Positions 17,804 through 24,428 of a stretch of DNA of 64,000 nucleotides are shown one piece after another. Numbering within the stretch: position 1 is the stretch's first letter; every line of letters starts with the position of its first letter. The notes under the pieces were generated by a model. That model saw only the letters and a program-made list of their open reading frames with translations, was not told the DNA's origin and did not search any database. The DNA comes from Mesorhizobium sp. AR07. GTDB taxonomy: Bacteria; Pseudomonadota; Alphaproteobacteria; Rhizobiales; Rhizobiaceae. The stretch lies in contig NZ_CP080525.1 of assembly GCF_024746815.1 (NCBI RefSeq), positions 2,418,001 through 2,482,000 on the forward strand, read 5' to 3'. Position numbers and translations under genes: made by a program.

Positions 17804-18150
17804 CAGACTAGCAGCCCTGGTGCAGGCATCTTGGTTTTCAGGAAGGCAATAGCGTCCTCGCCTGTGTAGAAGACATGCACCGTGACGCCCACGGCCGCAT
17901 AGCGCTCGAATTCCAAGCGCTGCCCCTCGGACAGTTTGCCGTCGCGGGAGGGCGTCTTGCCGCGCTTTTTCATCTCGATGAGGAACAGTTGCCCGTAGCC
18001 TGCGAACAGACGATCCGGGCAGCTATGTCGGCCGGCATATTGCATCTTGCGCACGAGCCAGCCGTTGGATTCTGCCCAAACCACGGCGTCGAGTTCACCT
18101 GCTTTTTCGCTGACTCGCTGGGTGAAATCGAAGTCCTGAAGCACCTTCAT
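17803..18150 (-). CDS. VRR-NUC domain nuclease
   Basis: The 115-aa product is a compact PD-(D/E)XK nuclease of the VRR-NUC family: an E in helix 1 (EKAGELDAVVWAE), then PDRLFAG, the catalytic LFLIEMKKRG (E-x-K) and QRLEFERYAAVGVTV. Such enzymes act on branched or flapped DNA. I start it at ATG 18150 (MKVLQDFDF), which overlaps the stop of the preceding gene by ATGA. The longer frame to 18210 lies within that gene. It is part of the leftward replication operon. Confidence 0.85.
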   Translation of the reverse strand: MKVLQDFDFTQRVSEKAGELDAVVWAESNGWLVRKMQYAGRHSCPDRLFAGYGQLFLIEMKKRGKTPSRDGKLSEGQRLEFERYAAVGVTVHVFYTGEDAIAFLKTKMPAPGLLV

Positions 18151-18419
18151 GGGGCGACCTGCGCTTGCGGCGCCCGCATGGTGAATGTCCAGCGCTGATG
18201 CCGTGGGCACGTCGGTGCGCGGCTGGCGATCTCGGCCTCAGACGCGCGCGCTCGTTCACGAGCAGCATTCTGCTGGCCGATCCATTTGGGTGACTCGTAG
18301 CCGGAGCGCGACCATATTTTCGCAACCATCTCCTTGGCGAACGCTTCACCCTTGCGCCAGTAGGCGGCATCGCGCGTCAGTTCTTCAGTTGACCAGTATT
18401 TTCTGCTGCTGCCGCTCAT
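18147..18419 (-). CDS. Small basic phage protein (90 aa)
   Basis: The helical protein starts SSRKYWSTEELTRDAAYWRKGEAF and has a Pro/Arg-rich tail. No family is recognised. It sits between two overlapping genes (stop/start ATGA on both sides) in the replication operon, which supports translation. The N-terminal region resembles small DNA-binding helical modules, but this is not more than a guess. Confidence 0.6.
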   Translation of the reverse strand: MSGSSRKYWSTEELTRDAAYWRKGEAFAKEMVAKIWSRSGYESPKWIGQQNAARERARASEAEIASRAPTCPRHQRWTFTMRAPQAQVAP

Positions 18420-18628
18420 GACGGCATCTCCGTGAAAGACCGATGCCAGTCAGACAATGGCCGGGACCAAACAGTAGCGTTGGTCATATTCTGATAAACG
18501 ACCGTCACAGGGAACTTGTCGGATGGATGCGTCGTGTTGGTTACAAGAATAACTTGATACATCCTTCCACTATGGTGTTGCCAAGACTGTCCTATTTGCG
18601 GATCATTTCTCATATCGCCAATGCCCAT
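18416..18628 (-). CDS. DUF1653-like small protein
   Basis: The 70-aa protein has GRMYQVILVTNTTHPSDKFPVTVVYQN then WSRPLSDWHRSF, the pattern of DUF1653 proteins (Y.V...A.H.ET...VVY.....W.RPL..F). These are small beta-barrel proteins without known activity. It overlaps the polymerase 3' end by 19 bases and the next gene by 4 bases. Confidence 0.65.
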   Translation of the reverse strand: MGIGDMRNDPQIGQSWQHHSGRMYQVILVTNTTHPSDKFPVTVVYQNMTNATVWSRPLSDWHRSFTEMPS

Positions 18629-20649
18629 TGCAGGAGTGCTTGCTGGTTTTTCTTGGTGACGCGAATCGGCTTCGGCGGCTCAATTTTCGCCCCGTAGAAT
18701 CCCACGTCCTGAAGGATTTCTTCGGCCTCGGCGATGTAGCGGCCGTAGTCGATATCGTCGGGAAACTCGTCAGGCAGCCTCATGCACGGCACCGCGCCGT
18801 CCGTCTTCGGCACCTTGGCGTGGTTGCCGGTCGAGACGTGCGCCTTGGCCTTGAAAATGGGCTCGCCGTCGATCCCCCAATAATAGCGGACGACCTTGCC
18901 GAGGTAGTCGCCGCGCCACGTCGCGCCGCCGTCAGCCTTGATGACCGTGACGAACTGCCGGATGTCGCGGCAAGCACGGATGGTGGCTGCCACCGGCGTG
19001 CCGTCCTTGATGCGAGCGAGCGCCGCGTCGGTGCAGATCGTCGCCTGCGGGTTCTTCATCAGCCGGCCGCGATCGACGCCCATCTCCTGGTCGTCAGGAT
19101 GGGGGCTCCACGGGTTGCCGATCGGCCCTTTGCGCTTGTGGCCGCCGTCCTTCTTGAGAGCGTAGTAGGAATTGACCGACTGGTTGTAGACGGCCTTGTA
19201 CTCGCCGAATTCGAGATCGAGGTGGGTGTCCGACTCCCACTGCTCGGTGATGCTGGCGAGCAGTGACGGCTTGAGCCGGTCGCCGTCGAGCCCGGCATAG
19301 TGCTCGCGCGGGCAGCGGAACAGCACACCATCGGTGTTGCCACTGACAACGCTGATGCCGGCCTTCTCGGCGCGTTCAATCAGCATCAGCAGGGTCAACT
19401 GGCCGGTGAGCGTGACGGAGATCAGCAGGTGCGGCGCATAGAGGACGCTGTAGCGGCTGCCGAGCTTGCCGTAGACACCGTTGAGCGCGATCTTGAGGCT
19501 CTTGTCCTTCAGCTTGCAGGCATCCGCCTCGGCTTCCAGGGCACGGCGGCGGTCGGGATCGTTGACCTCTTTCAGTTCGAGCTTGATCGCCTTGCCGCGC
19601 TTTTTGGCCTTCAGCCGGTCGCTCATGATTTCGGCGTAGACAATCGAGAAGAACGTGCCGAGGGCCATCGGGTACAGGCCGAGATTGAGGATCATGCGCG
19701 GGTACTGCGAGGCCACGTCGGCATCGACCAGGGCGTGCGTATCGTCGGAGAAGACCGCACGATTGGACTCGGTCGAATGCAGTCCGCCGATGCCCATCTG
19801 ATAGGTCGAACCGCCGATGGTGAAAGCAGTGGTGGAGAGCCACGGTGGCATATCCACCTTGCCTTCATCCGTGATCGTGAAGTCGGTCTCGCGGAGCCGT
19901 TCGAGCATCACCTGCAACTCAGGCGTCTCGAACTTCATGAAGTCGGGGACGGGGTAGCGGAACGTCGTCCCTGGTTTAACGGAAGCCTTCTGCGGCTTGA
20001 TGCCCGACAGTTGCTCGACGCGCTTCTTGACGATCGCCTCGCCGATCTGGCTGTCCGACTTCGAGAGGAAGTTCTGCCCATAGACAGGGCCAAGAGCGCG
20101 GCGCAGGGCCAGCGGCTCGGCCAAGGCGTTGTAGAGGTTCTGCGTGGCGTCGAGATCGGAGTGCAGGCAGTAGTTGGCAACGATGTCCATCTGCTCGGAG
20201 GTCAGATGCATATCGGGGTCGAACGGCAAGTCCTGCAACTGCTTGCCATGCAGCCGGCCGTTCAGCGTCTTGAGGCTGGCGATGGCGTTCGGCTGCGGCT
20301 CGATCAGGTCGATGTGCTTGTTCTTGACCTCGTAGGGAATACGGATTCCGAGGAAGTCTTCGACATCCCACCACCGGATGCGGCCCTTGATGATGCCGTC
20401 CGAGGCACGTTTCAGCTTCGCGTTATCGACGTGATCTTCGAGCGAAAACCAGATCAGCGGCAAGTCGAAGGCGAGGCTGTTGAAGCCCACCGTCGTGTTG
20501 CGGGTGATGATGCGCCGCACATAGTCCCGATCGTAGAACTGGTTGCGGGCGCTGTACTCTACGCCGACACGCTTGCCGTCTTCCTCGCGCAGGAAACCGA
20601 TGTAGAAAAACTCGTGATAGACCTCAATGTCGGTGAAGATCGTGTTCAT
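18610..20649 (-). CDS. Family B DNA polymerase
   Basis: The 679-aa enzyme has a 3'-5' exonuclease domain: FTDIEVY (Exo I), NTTVGFNSLAFDLPLI (Exo II) and YCLHSDLDATQNLY (Exo III). Its polymerase motifs are DADVASQYPRMILN (motif A), KIALNGVYGKLGSR (motif B, K-x3-N-x2-YG) and GNTDGV (motif C). Motif C normally reads DTDS; here the first Asp is Asn, a change I believe occurs in some phage branches. I chose ATG 20649 because GAAAGGG precedes it and the next frame extension is not protein-like. It probably replicates the phage genome. A half-palindrome operator lies upstream. Confidence 0.85.
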   Translation of the reverse strand: MNTIFTDIEVYHEFFYIGFLREEDGKRVGVEYSARNQFYDRDYVRRIITRNTTVGFNSLAFDLPLIWFSLEDHVDNAKLKRASDGIIKGRIRWWDVEDFLGIRIPYEVKNKHIDLIEPQPNAIASLKTLNGRLHGKQLQDLPFDPDMHLTSEQMDIVANYCLHSDLDATQNLYNALAEPLALRRALGPVYGQNFLSKSDSQIGEAIVKKRVEQLSGIKPQKASVKPGTTFRYPVPDFMKFETPELQVMLERLRETDFTITDEGKVDMPPWLSTTAFTIGGSTYQMGIGGLHSTESNRAVFSDDTHALVDADVASQYPRMILNLGLYPMALGTFFSIVYAEIMSDRLKAKKRGKAIKLELKEVNDPDRRRALEAEADACKLKDKSLKIALNGVYGKLGSRYSVLYAPHLLISVTLTGQLTLLMLIERAEKAGISVVSGNTDGVLFRCPREHYAGLDGDRLKPSLLASITEQWESDTHLDLEFGEYKAVYNQSVNSYYALKKDGGHKRKGPIGNPWSPHPDDQEMGVDRGRLMKNPQATICTDAALARIKDGTPVAATIRACRDIRQFVTVIKADGGATWRGDYLGKVVRYYWGIDGEPIFKAKAHVSTGNHAKVPKTDGAVPCMRLPDEFPDDIDYGRYIAEAEEILQDVGFYGAKIEPPKPIRVTKKNQQALLQWALAI

Positions 20650-20720
20650 GGTGCCCTTTCGCGACAGCCACGCTGCCATTGGGTGCCTGTTACGCCCGCG
20701 AAAGCGCGGGACGACGGGAA

Positions 20721-20739
20721 TGTCCCGTTAAAAGTGAAA
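20721..20739 (-). promoter_or_regulatory. Operator-like site ahead of the polymerase gene
   Basis: Minus strand TTTCACTTTTAACGGGACA: the left arm is intact and the right arm (GTGAAA) is degenerated to GGGACA, as at several other sites in this prophage. Confidence 0.6.
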
Positions 20740-20774
20740 CTGGGGACAGAGTCCCGCCCCCAGTTTCAAGGTGG

Positions 20775-21467
20775 TCAGATCAGAAGGTCGTCGGACTCAG
20801 GCTTCTTGGTGGGCGCCGAGGTAGACGGCCCGTCGTCGAAGCTGCTGTCCGCTTCCAGCGTGTCGAAGTCGTCGTCATCGACATAGATGCCACCGCCGCC
20901 GAGACGATCGCCGACCTGGCGCGAACGGATGGATTCGACCGAGCAGGTGATGCGCGGCGTGCCTCCATTTTCCGTGCCGTAGAAGGAAATGATCACGTCG
21001 GCGTAGGTGCCGTTGTAGATGACATCGAGAATCTCGCTGACTTCGATGATCCGTTTGTTGCGGTCGCGCATCTGCGGGCGCCTCAAGCCGCCACCGGGGC
21101 CTTTTGCGCTGACGACGATGTTGCCTTCGTAACCCTTGTAGATTTCGCCGGCATCATTCTTGAACCGATCACCCTTCTTGAAGGAAAGGTTATCGGGTTT
21201 GTCGTCCCACAGCGTCTTCCACCAACCCTCGGGACGCTTGAACTCGCGTCCCGCCGCCTTCATTGCGGAAATGCAGGCAGCTTTGTTGCTGTCGAAATCC
21301 GGCGAGCCGTTCTCCAAGATGAAATTGGCCCCGTGCTTCGGCTTTGCATTCGGGTCGTTGTTCTTCTTTGGGAGCGATGCAGTGTGCAGCGACTCGGCAA
21401 AAGAAGTACGAACGTTCGTCAGAGTGACGGTGCGACCTGTTTTGTCTTTCTCGTTTACTTTACCCAT
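20775..21467 (-). CDS. DUF2815 family ssDNA-binding protein
   Basis: The 230-aa protein has TLTNVRTSFAESL, NGGTPRITCSVESI and a glycine-rich loop, typical of DUF2815, the T7 gp2.5-like OB-fold ssDNA-binding proteins of phages. The C-terminal 35 residues are acidic, with VDDDDFDTL and a final ESDDLLI. This is the build of an SSB tail that recruits polymerase and helicase. AAGGAA precedes the ATG. It lies directly upstream of the polymerase gene in the leftward operon. Confidence 0.85.
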   Translation of the reverse strand: MGKVNEKDKTGRTVTLTNVRTSFAESLHTASLPKKNNDPNAKPKHGANFILENGSPDFDSNKAACISAMKAAGREFKRPEGWWKTLWDDKPDNLSFKKGDRFKNDAGEIYKGYEGNIVVSAKGPGGGLRRPQMRDRNKRIIEVSEILDVIYNGTYADVIISFYGTENGGTPRITCSVESIRSRQVGDRLGGGGIYVDDDDFDTLEADSSFDDGPSTSAPTKKPESDDLLI

Positions 21468-21505
21468 GGTGCTTGGTTCCTTGGTATCTCGGTTGCTCGG
21501 TTTCT

Positions 21506-22735
21506 TCAGTCTAGATCGTCGAAATCATCGGACCACTGCTCAAGAGCAGGTTTCAAATGATCCGCTGGCACCAATTTGGGTTTCCCCTCGGCGCGATCTA
21601 CCAGCTTCAGCAGTTCCACCCAGGTGTCGGGGTGGCCCTGCTTTCTCTTTCCCGGCTTCACCTGCTTTTCGATCTCGGTGATGCCGATCAGTTGTCTCGG
21701 TTTGTAGGCGTCGTCGCCCAACGCCGCCGTGAGCAGCGCTTCCGCCTTCTTGGCGTCTTTGAAGTAGCGGTCACCCAGGTCACCGGCCACGGCCTTGGAC
21801 CCTGGATCGGGCCGGCCGTCGAGCGCGGCGCGCAGAGACTCCTCGTGCAGTTCGGCCAGCCGGGCGCGGATGTCCGGCGCGTGCTGAACGACAAGCCAGC
21901 GGCGCTCGCCGACGAGGTTCTGTCGTTCGTAGCCGGGAACCACCATGTTCGGCAGATCGGGATGAGCGTCGGCCGCCATCTCCAGCAGCCAGCGGTCGCG
22001 GGGGGCACACCCGCCTGGTGCCTTGCGCACCTCGCACCAGCGACACGCCTTGTGGCTTGGCTTGAACTCCACGTCACCGGCGACGATCTTCGCGTAGACG
22101 GCCTTCATTTCCTCGCCGAAAGCGAGCAGTTCGTCGAGCGTGATTTCCCAATATTTCATCCCGCCAGCGCGCGGCTGGTCGATGTTCAGAACGATCTTCT
22201 CCACGTCGGGTCGACCGAGGTAGTGCCACATGCCGAGGGCGTAGAGCCGCAACTGCTTGGTGCCCACCGCGTCAACCGGCACGCCTGCGCCATATTTCAA
22301 ATCGCTAATGTATAAGACAAAGCCAGAACTCAGCGCCGTGCTGTCAAGCAGACGTTCAAGCCATCCGGTGTCGCAGGTGCCGAACTGACCGGGGAGCCAC
22401 GGCGACAAATCAACCCTGATCTCGACATGCGGGCGGCCAGTGTGCTCACGCACCCAATCAATGCCCGTCTGCAAGTGATCCGCCATCTCGTCATTGACGA
22501 CATAGGTGAAGCCGTCCGCGCTGATCGTGGTGCCGACGAAGTGATGAGGATCGAGCCCGAAATCCAGGCACATCTCGCGGACTTCGTGCGCCACGGTGCC
22601 CTCGGCAGACCAGTCGGACGCATCGCGGTCAGGCAGTTCGCCGTCGCCCTGCAACTTGTCGATAAGCGCGACCGAGGCGGTGCATGTGCTCCACCGATCG
22701 CACCCTGACGGCGCAAGACGGGCATGGGCAGTCAA
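21506..22735 (-). CDS. DUF2800 (Cas4/RecB-like) nuclease
   Basis: The 409-aa protein is a DUF2800 nuclease: EGTVAHEVREMCLD (H in the first motif), GTCDTGWLE, ISDLKYGAGVPV (D-x-K, catalytic) and QLRLYALGMW (Q-x3-Y). A Cys cluster ACRWCEVRKAPGGC with N-terminal Cys residues suggests an iron-sulphur site as in Cas4/AddB. It probably processes DNA ends in phage recombination. The tail is WSDDFDDLD, the shared acidic motif. The start is TTG in a TTGA overlap with the preceding stop, with a GGAG site upstream. Confidence 0.85.
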   Translation of the reverse strand: MTAHARLAPSGCDRWSTCTASVALIDKLQGDGELPDRDASDWSAEGTVAHEVREMCLDFGLDPHHFVGTTISADGFTYVVNDEMADHLQTGIDWVREHTGRPHVEIRVDLSPWLPGQFGTCDTGWLERLLDSTALSSGFVLYISDLKYGAGVPVDAVGTKQLRLYALGMWHYLGRPDVEKIVLNIDQPRAGGMKYWEITLDELLAFGEEMKAVYAKIVAGDVEFKPSHKACRWCEVRKAPGGCAPRDRWLLEMAADAHPDLPNMVVPGYERQNLVGERRWLVVQHAPDIRARLAELHEESLRAALDGRPDPGSKAVAGDLGDRYFKDAKKAEALLTAALGDDAYKPRQLIGITEIEKQVKPGKRKQGHPDTWVELLKLVDRAEGKPKLVPADHLKPALEQWSDDFDDLD

Positions 22736-22941
22736 GGGCGCGACTCCATGTCACCTTCGGCAGTGAAAGGCCCTTCAAACGTGACTTGTGGAAAGCCCCA
22801 CTGCTTTCCGTTGTCCTTCATGAACAAGCCGTCAGCCGTGCTGAATGAGTGGGGCGTCTCGACAAGGATTTGGGCCGGACGGCGCTTGCCTTCGTCGTTG
22901 ATGACGACGATGTGGCGGTAGGGCGGGAAGATGTCGGGCAT
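22732..22941 (-). CDS. Hypothetical phage protein (69 aa)
   Basis: This soluble beta-rich protein (YRHIVVINDEGKRRPAQILV, then WGFPQVTFEGPF) starts at ATG 22941, 2 bases after the stop of the small membrane gene. Its stop overlaps the DUF2800 start. No family is recognised. Confidence 0.6.
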   Translation of the reverse strand: MPDIFPPYRHIVVINDEGKRRPAQILVETPHSFSTADGLFMKDNGKQWGFPQVTFEGPFTAEGDMESRP

Positions 22942-22943
22942 GA

Positions 22944-23105
22944 CTATTCCGATCTGTGAACGTGGATGGCAACCCAAGCGCCGGTGAGGATGACGAGGGT
23001 CACGACGTAGGGCGGCGTTCCCCACCAGGCAGCAGGAAGTGCGTAGATCGCTGGCGGCACCAGCAGGAAGAACGGCGGCGCCAGGCTATGTGCGAGGCGG
23101 CGCAT
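22944..23105 (-). CDS. Small two-TM membrane protein
   Basis: The product of about 53 aa is nearly all hydrophobic: helices FFLLVPPAIYALPAAWW and VVTLVILTGAWVAI. A start at 23138 is also open but overlaps the gene before. It sits between other small genes of the early leftward operon. Function is unknown. Confidence 0.5.
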   Translation of the reverse strand: MRRLAHSLAPPFFLLVPPAIYALPAAWWGTPPYVVTLVILTGAWVAIHVHRSE

Positions 23106-23109
23106 CTGG

Positions 23110-23283
23110 CTACACGCCGAGCCGCTTGGCTTCGACACGAGCCGCCTGCTTCATTCGCCGCTGGGTTTCCCGCGAGCCGTTGGGTTCATAAGTCGCCGAT
23201 CGAAGCTCGCGCTTCAGCCGATTTTTGCCGATGTTCTTTGCGGTCATCGGTTTGCAGCGCTGATATTTCTGTTCAAATGACAT
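23110..23283 (-). CDS. Small basic protein (57 aa)
   Basis: The protein is rich in Lys and Arg (CKPMTAKNIGKNRLKRELRS, then ETQRRMKQAARVEAKRLGV) and likely binds nucleic acid. ATG 23283 has GGAGACC upstream. It lies just 3' of a structured 155-base spacer in the leftward operon. Confidence 0.55.
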   Translation of the reverse strand: MSFEQKYQRCKPMTAKNIGKNRLKRELRSATYEPNGSRETQRRMKQAARVEAKRLGV

Positions 23284-23438
23284 CGGGAGGTCTCCTGTAT
23301 CGAGGCGCGTGAGAAGCGAGCGGGACGGCAGGTGAACACCAGGTCCGAGGGCTTGGGAGGGGCAATGCCTCGAAGCTCCCGCTCGCTGCTGACGCGCCTC
23401 CCGGTTCGAGCCGGGAGGGCGACAATCAGCGCAGACGA
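23284..23438 (-). other. Structured intergenic spacer with overlapping hairpins
   Basis: A 24-base arm (23302-23325) pairs with 23377-23400 (22 of 24 bases) across a 51-base loop. A second perfect hairpin (23397-23404 with 23411-23418, loop TTCGAG) shares four bases with the second arm, so the two folds are partly exclusive. This is unusual in a phage that otherwise overlaps its genes. It may be an attenuator, a small RNA or a processing site. Confidence 0.55.
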
Positions 23439-23936
23439 TCAAACGAGATCGTCGGACTCTTCCTTCTTCGCCGCAGGCTCGGTGATGGCACCCTTGGCCT
23501 TGAGGCCGGCAACGTTCTTCTTGAACAGGTCGATGGCGTCCTCGCGGATGTCGTCGGCCTTGGTCGCGCTCGCGACTCCGTCCTTCTTGATCTTCGGGTG
23601 GTTCAGGAGTTCCTTGATCTTGCCCTTGCGAGCCTCGCGTTCCTCCGGGCGATCGATTTCGCCGAGGTAATCCGCGATCATGTCCTTGATGCCCTCGTAA
23701 GGGTTCACGCGATTTTCGGGCTCGGTCGAAATGGCGCCGTTGGTCGTCGTGGCGGCAGTCTCGTCGGACTTCTTATCGGCGGCAGGTGCAGGCTTGTCCT
23801 TCGCAGCAGCGGCCTTGCCGACAGCGGCGTTGACCTTCTCGAAGGCGTCGGTGCGCAGGGCCAGAAGGCTGGCATTGGAGGCGATCAGGGCGTGGATGGC
23901 TGCGGTGTTTTCGGCGATGGCGGTTTCGATGCTCAT
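23439..23936 (-). CDS. First gene of the leftward early operon (165 aa)
   Basis: The helical protein has an N-terminal coiled-coil-like part (NTAAIHALIASNASLLALRTDAFEKV), an Ala/Lys/Pro linker and a conserved-looking core (NPYEGIKDMIADYLGEIDRPEE). It ends in EESDDLV, the shared acidic motif. Being first behind the leftward promoter and carrying the same tail as the SSB and nuclease suggests a replication or recombination accessory factor. The family is not recognised. AGGAGA precedes ATG. Confidence 0.7.
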   Translation of the reverse strand: MSIETAIAENTAAIHALIASNASLLALRTDAFEKVNAAVGKAAAAKDKPAPAADKKSDETAATTTNGAISTEPENRVNPYEGIKDMIADYLGEIDRPEEREARKGKIKELLNHPKIKKDGVASATKADDIREDAIDLFKKNVAGLKAKGAITEPAAKKEESDDLV

Positions 23937-23960
23937 AATGTCTCCTGGAACGGGTTGAAT

Positions 23961-24015
23961 GTCACGTTTTGCGTGAATGCATCCTCCTTAAATCACGTTT
24001 CAACGCCTGTTTCAA
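23961..24015 (-). promoter_or_regulatory. Leftward early promoter with operators
   Basis: Minus strand: -35 TTGAAA (24015-24010), 17 bases, -10 TTTAAG (23992-23987). A palindrome ATTCACGCAAAACGTGAC (23978-23961) lies just past the start of transcription, and a half-site overlaps the spacer. It should control the whole replication operon from 23936 to 16328. Confidence 0.6.
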
Positions 24016-24031
24016 GGCTAATGTGCATAAA

Positions 24032-24073
24032 TTTCACGTTTAACTTGATTTGTTGATCGCGCGGGAATATGGT
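24032..24073 (+). promoter_or_regulatory. Rightward early promoter with operator
   Basis: Palindrome TTTCACGTTTAACTTGATT (24032-24050) overlaps a -35 TTGATT (24045-24050); 17 bases later is TATGGT (24068-24073). It drives the HTH-like gene and VapE. Together with the leftward promoter it forms a compact divergent switch. Confidence 0.6.
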
Positions 24074-24101
24074 CGCCTGAATTCAAGCAACAGGGGAAAT
24101 T

Positions 24102-24407
24102 ATGGAACCCAAGGTTTACACGGGTCGACCGAGCAAGAACGACGATTTCAAGTTCTATGACGGCAAGCTCTGCCAGTTGCTCGTCGAGAAGCTGCCCTCC
24201 GAATTCATCAAAGGGGGTCGAATCGACACGCTCGCCATCTGCAAAGTGACTGGCAACGCGCGCTACACGGTCTATCGCTGGCTCAACGAGCAAACGTTGT
24301 CCAAGAAGGCGATCCTGTCGCTGCTGAAACTGTCTGAGACCACGAACGAGCCGGGAAAGAAGGCCGCGCTCACCAAAGAGGACTTGATTCCCTTCTTCGG
24401 CCTCTGA
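24102..24407 (+). CDS. Small HTH-like regulator
   Basis: The 101-aa protein has a helical segment IDTLAICKVTGNARYTVYRW, then LSKKAILSLLKLSE, which reads as a helix-turn-helix (YdaS/Cro-like). The N-terminus is basic. It is the first rightward gene at the divergent early switch with AGGGGAAA before ATG, the usual place of a Cro-type or replication-initiation regulator. It could bind the palindrome flanking its promoter. No firm family is recognised. Confidence 0.6.
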   Translation: MEPKVYTGRPSKNDDFKFYDGKLCQLLVEKLPSEFIKGGRIDTLAICKVTGNARYTVYRWLNEQTLSKKAILSLLKLSETTNEPGKKAALTKEDLIPFFGL

Positions 24408-24428
24408 TTTCCAGGCAGGCGCGTAAAA

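Noticed and set aside
19300..20886. 528-aa rightward frame opposite the polymerase gene
   Set aside because: It is the antisense shadow of a GC-rich coding region; the polymerase motifs lie on the minus strand.
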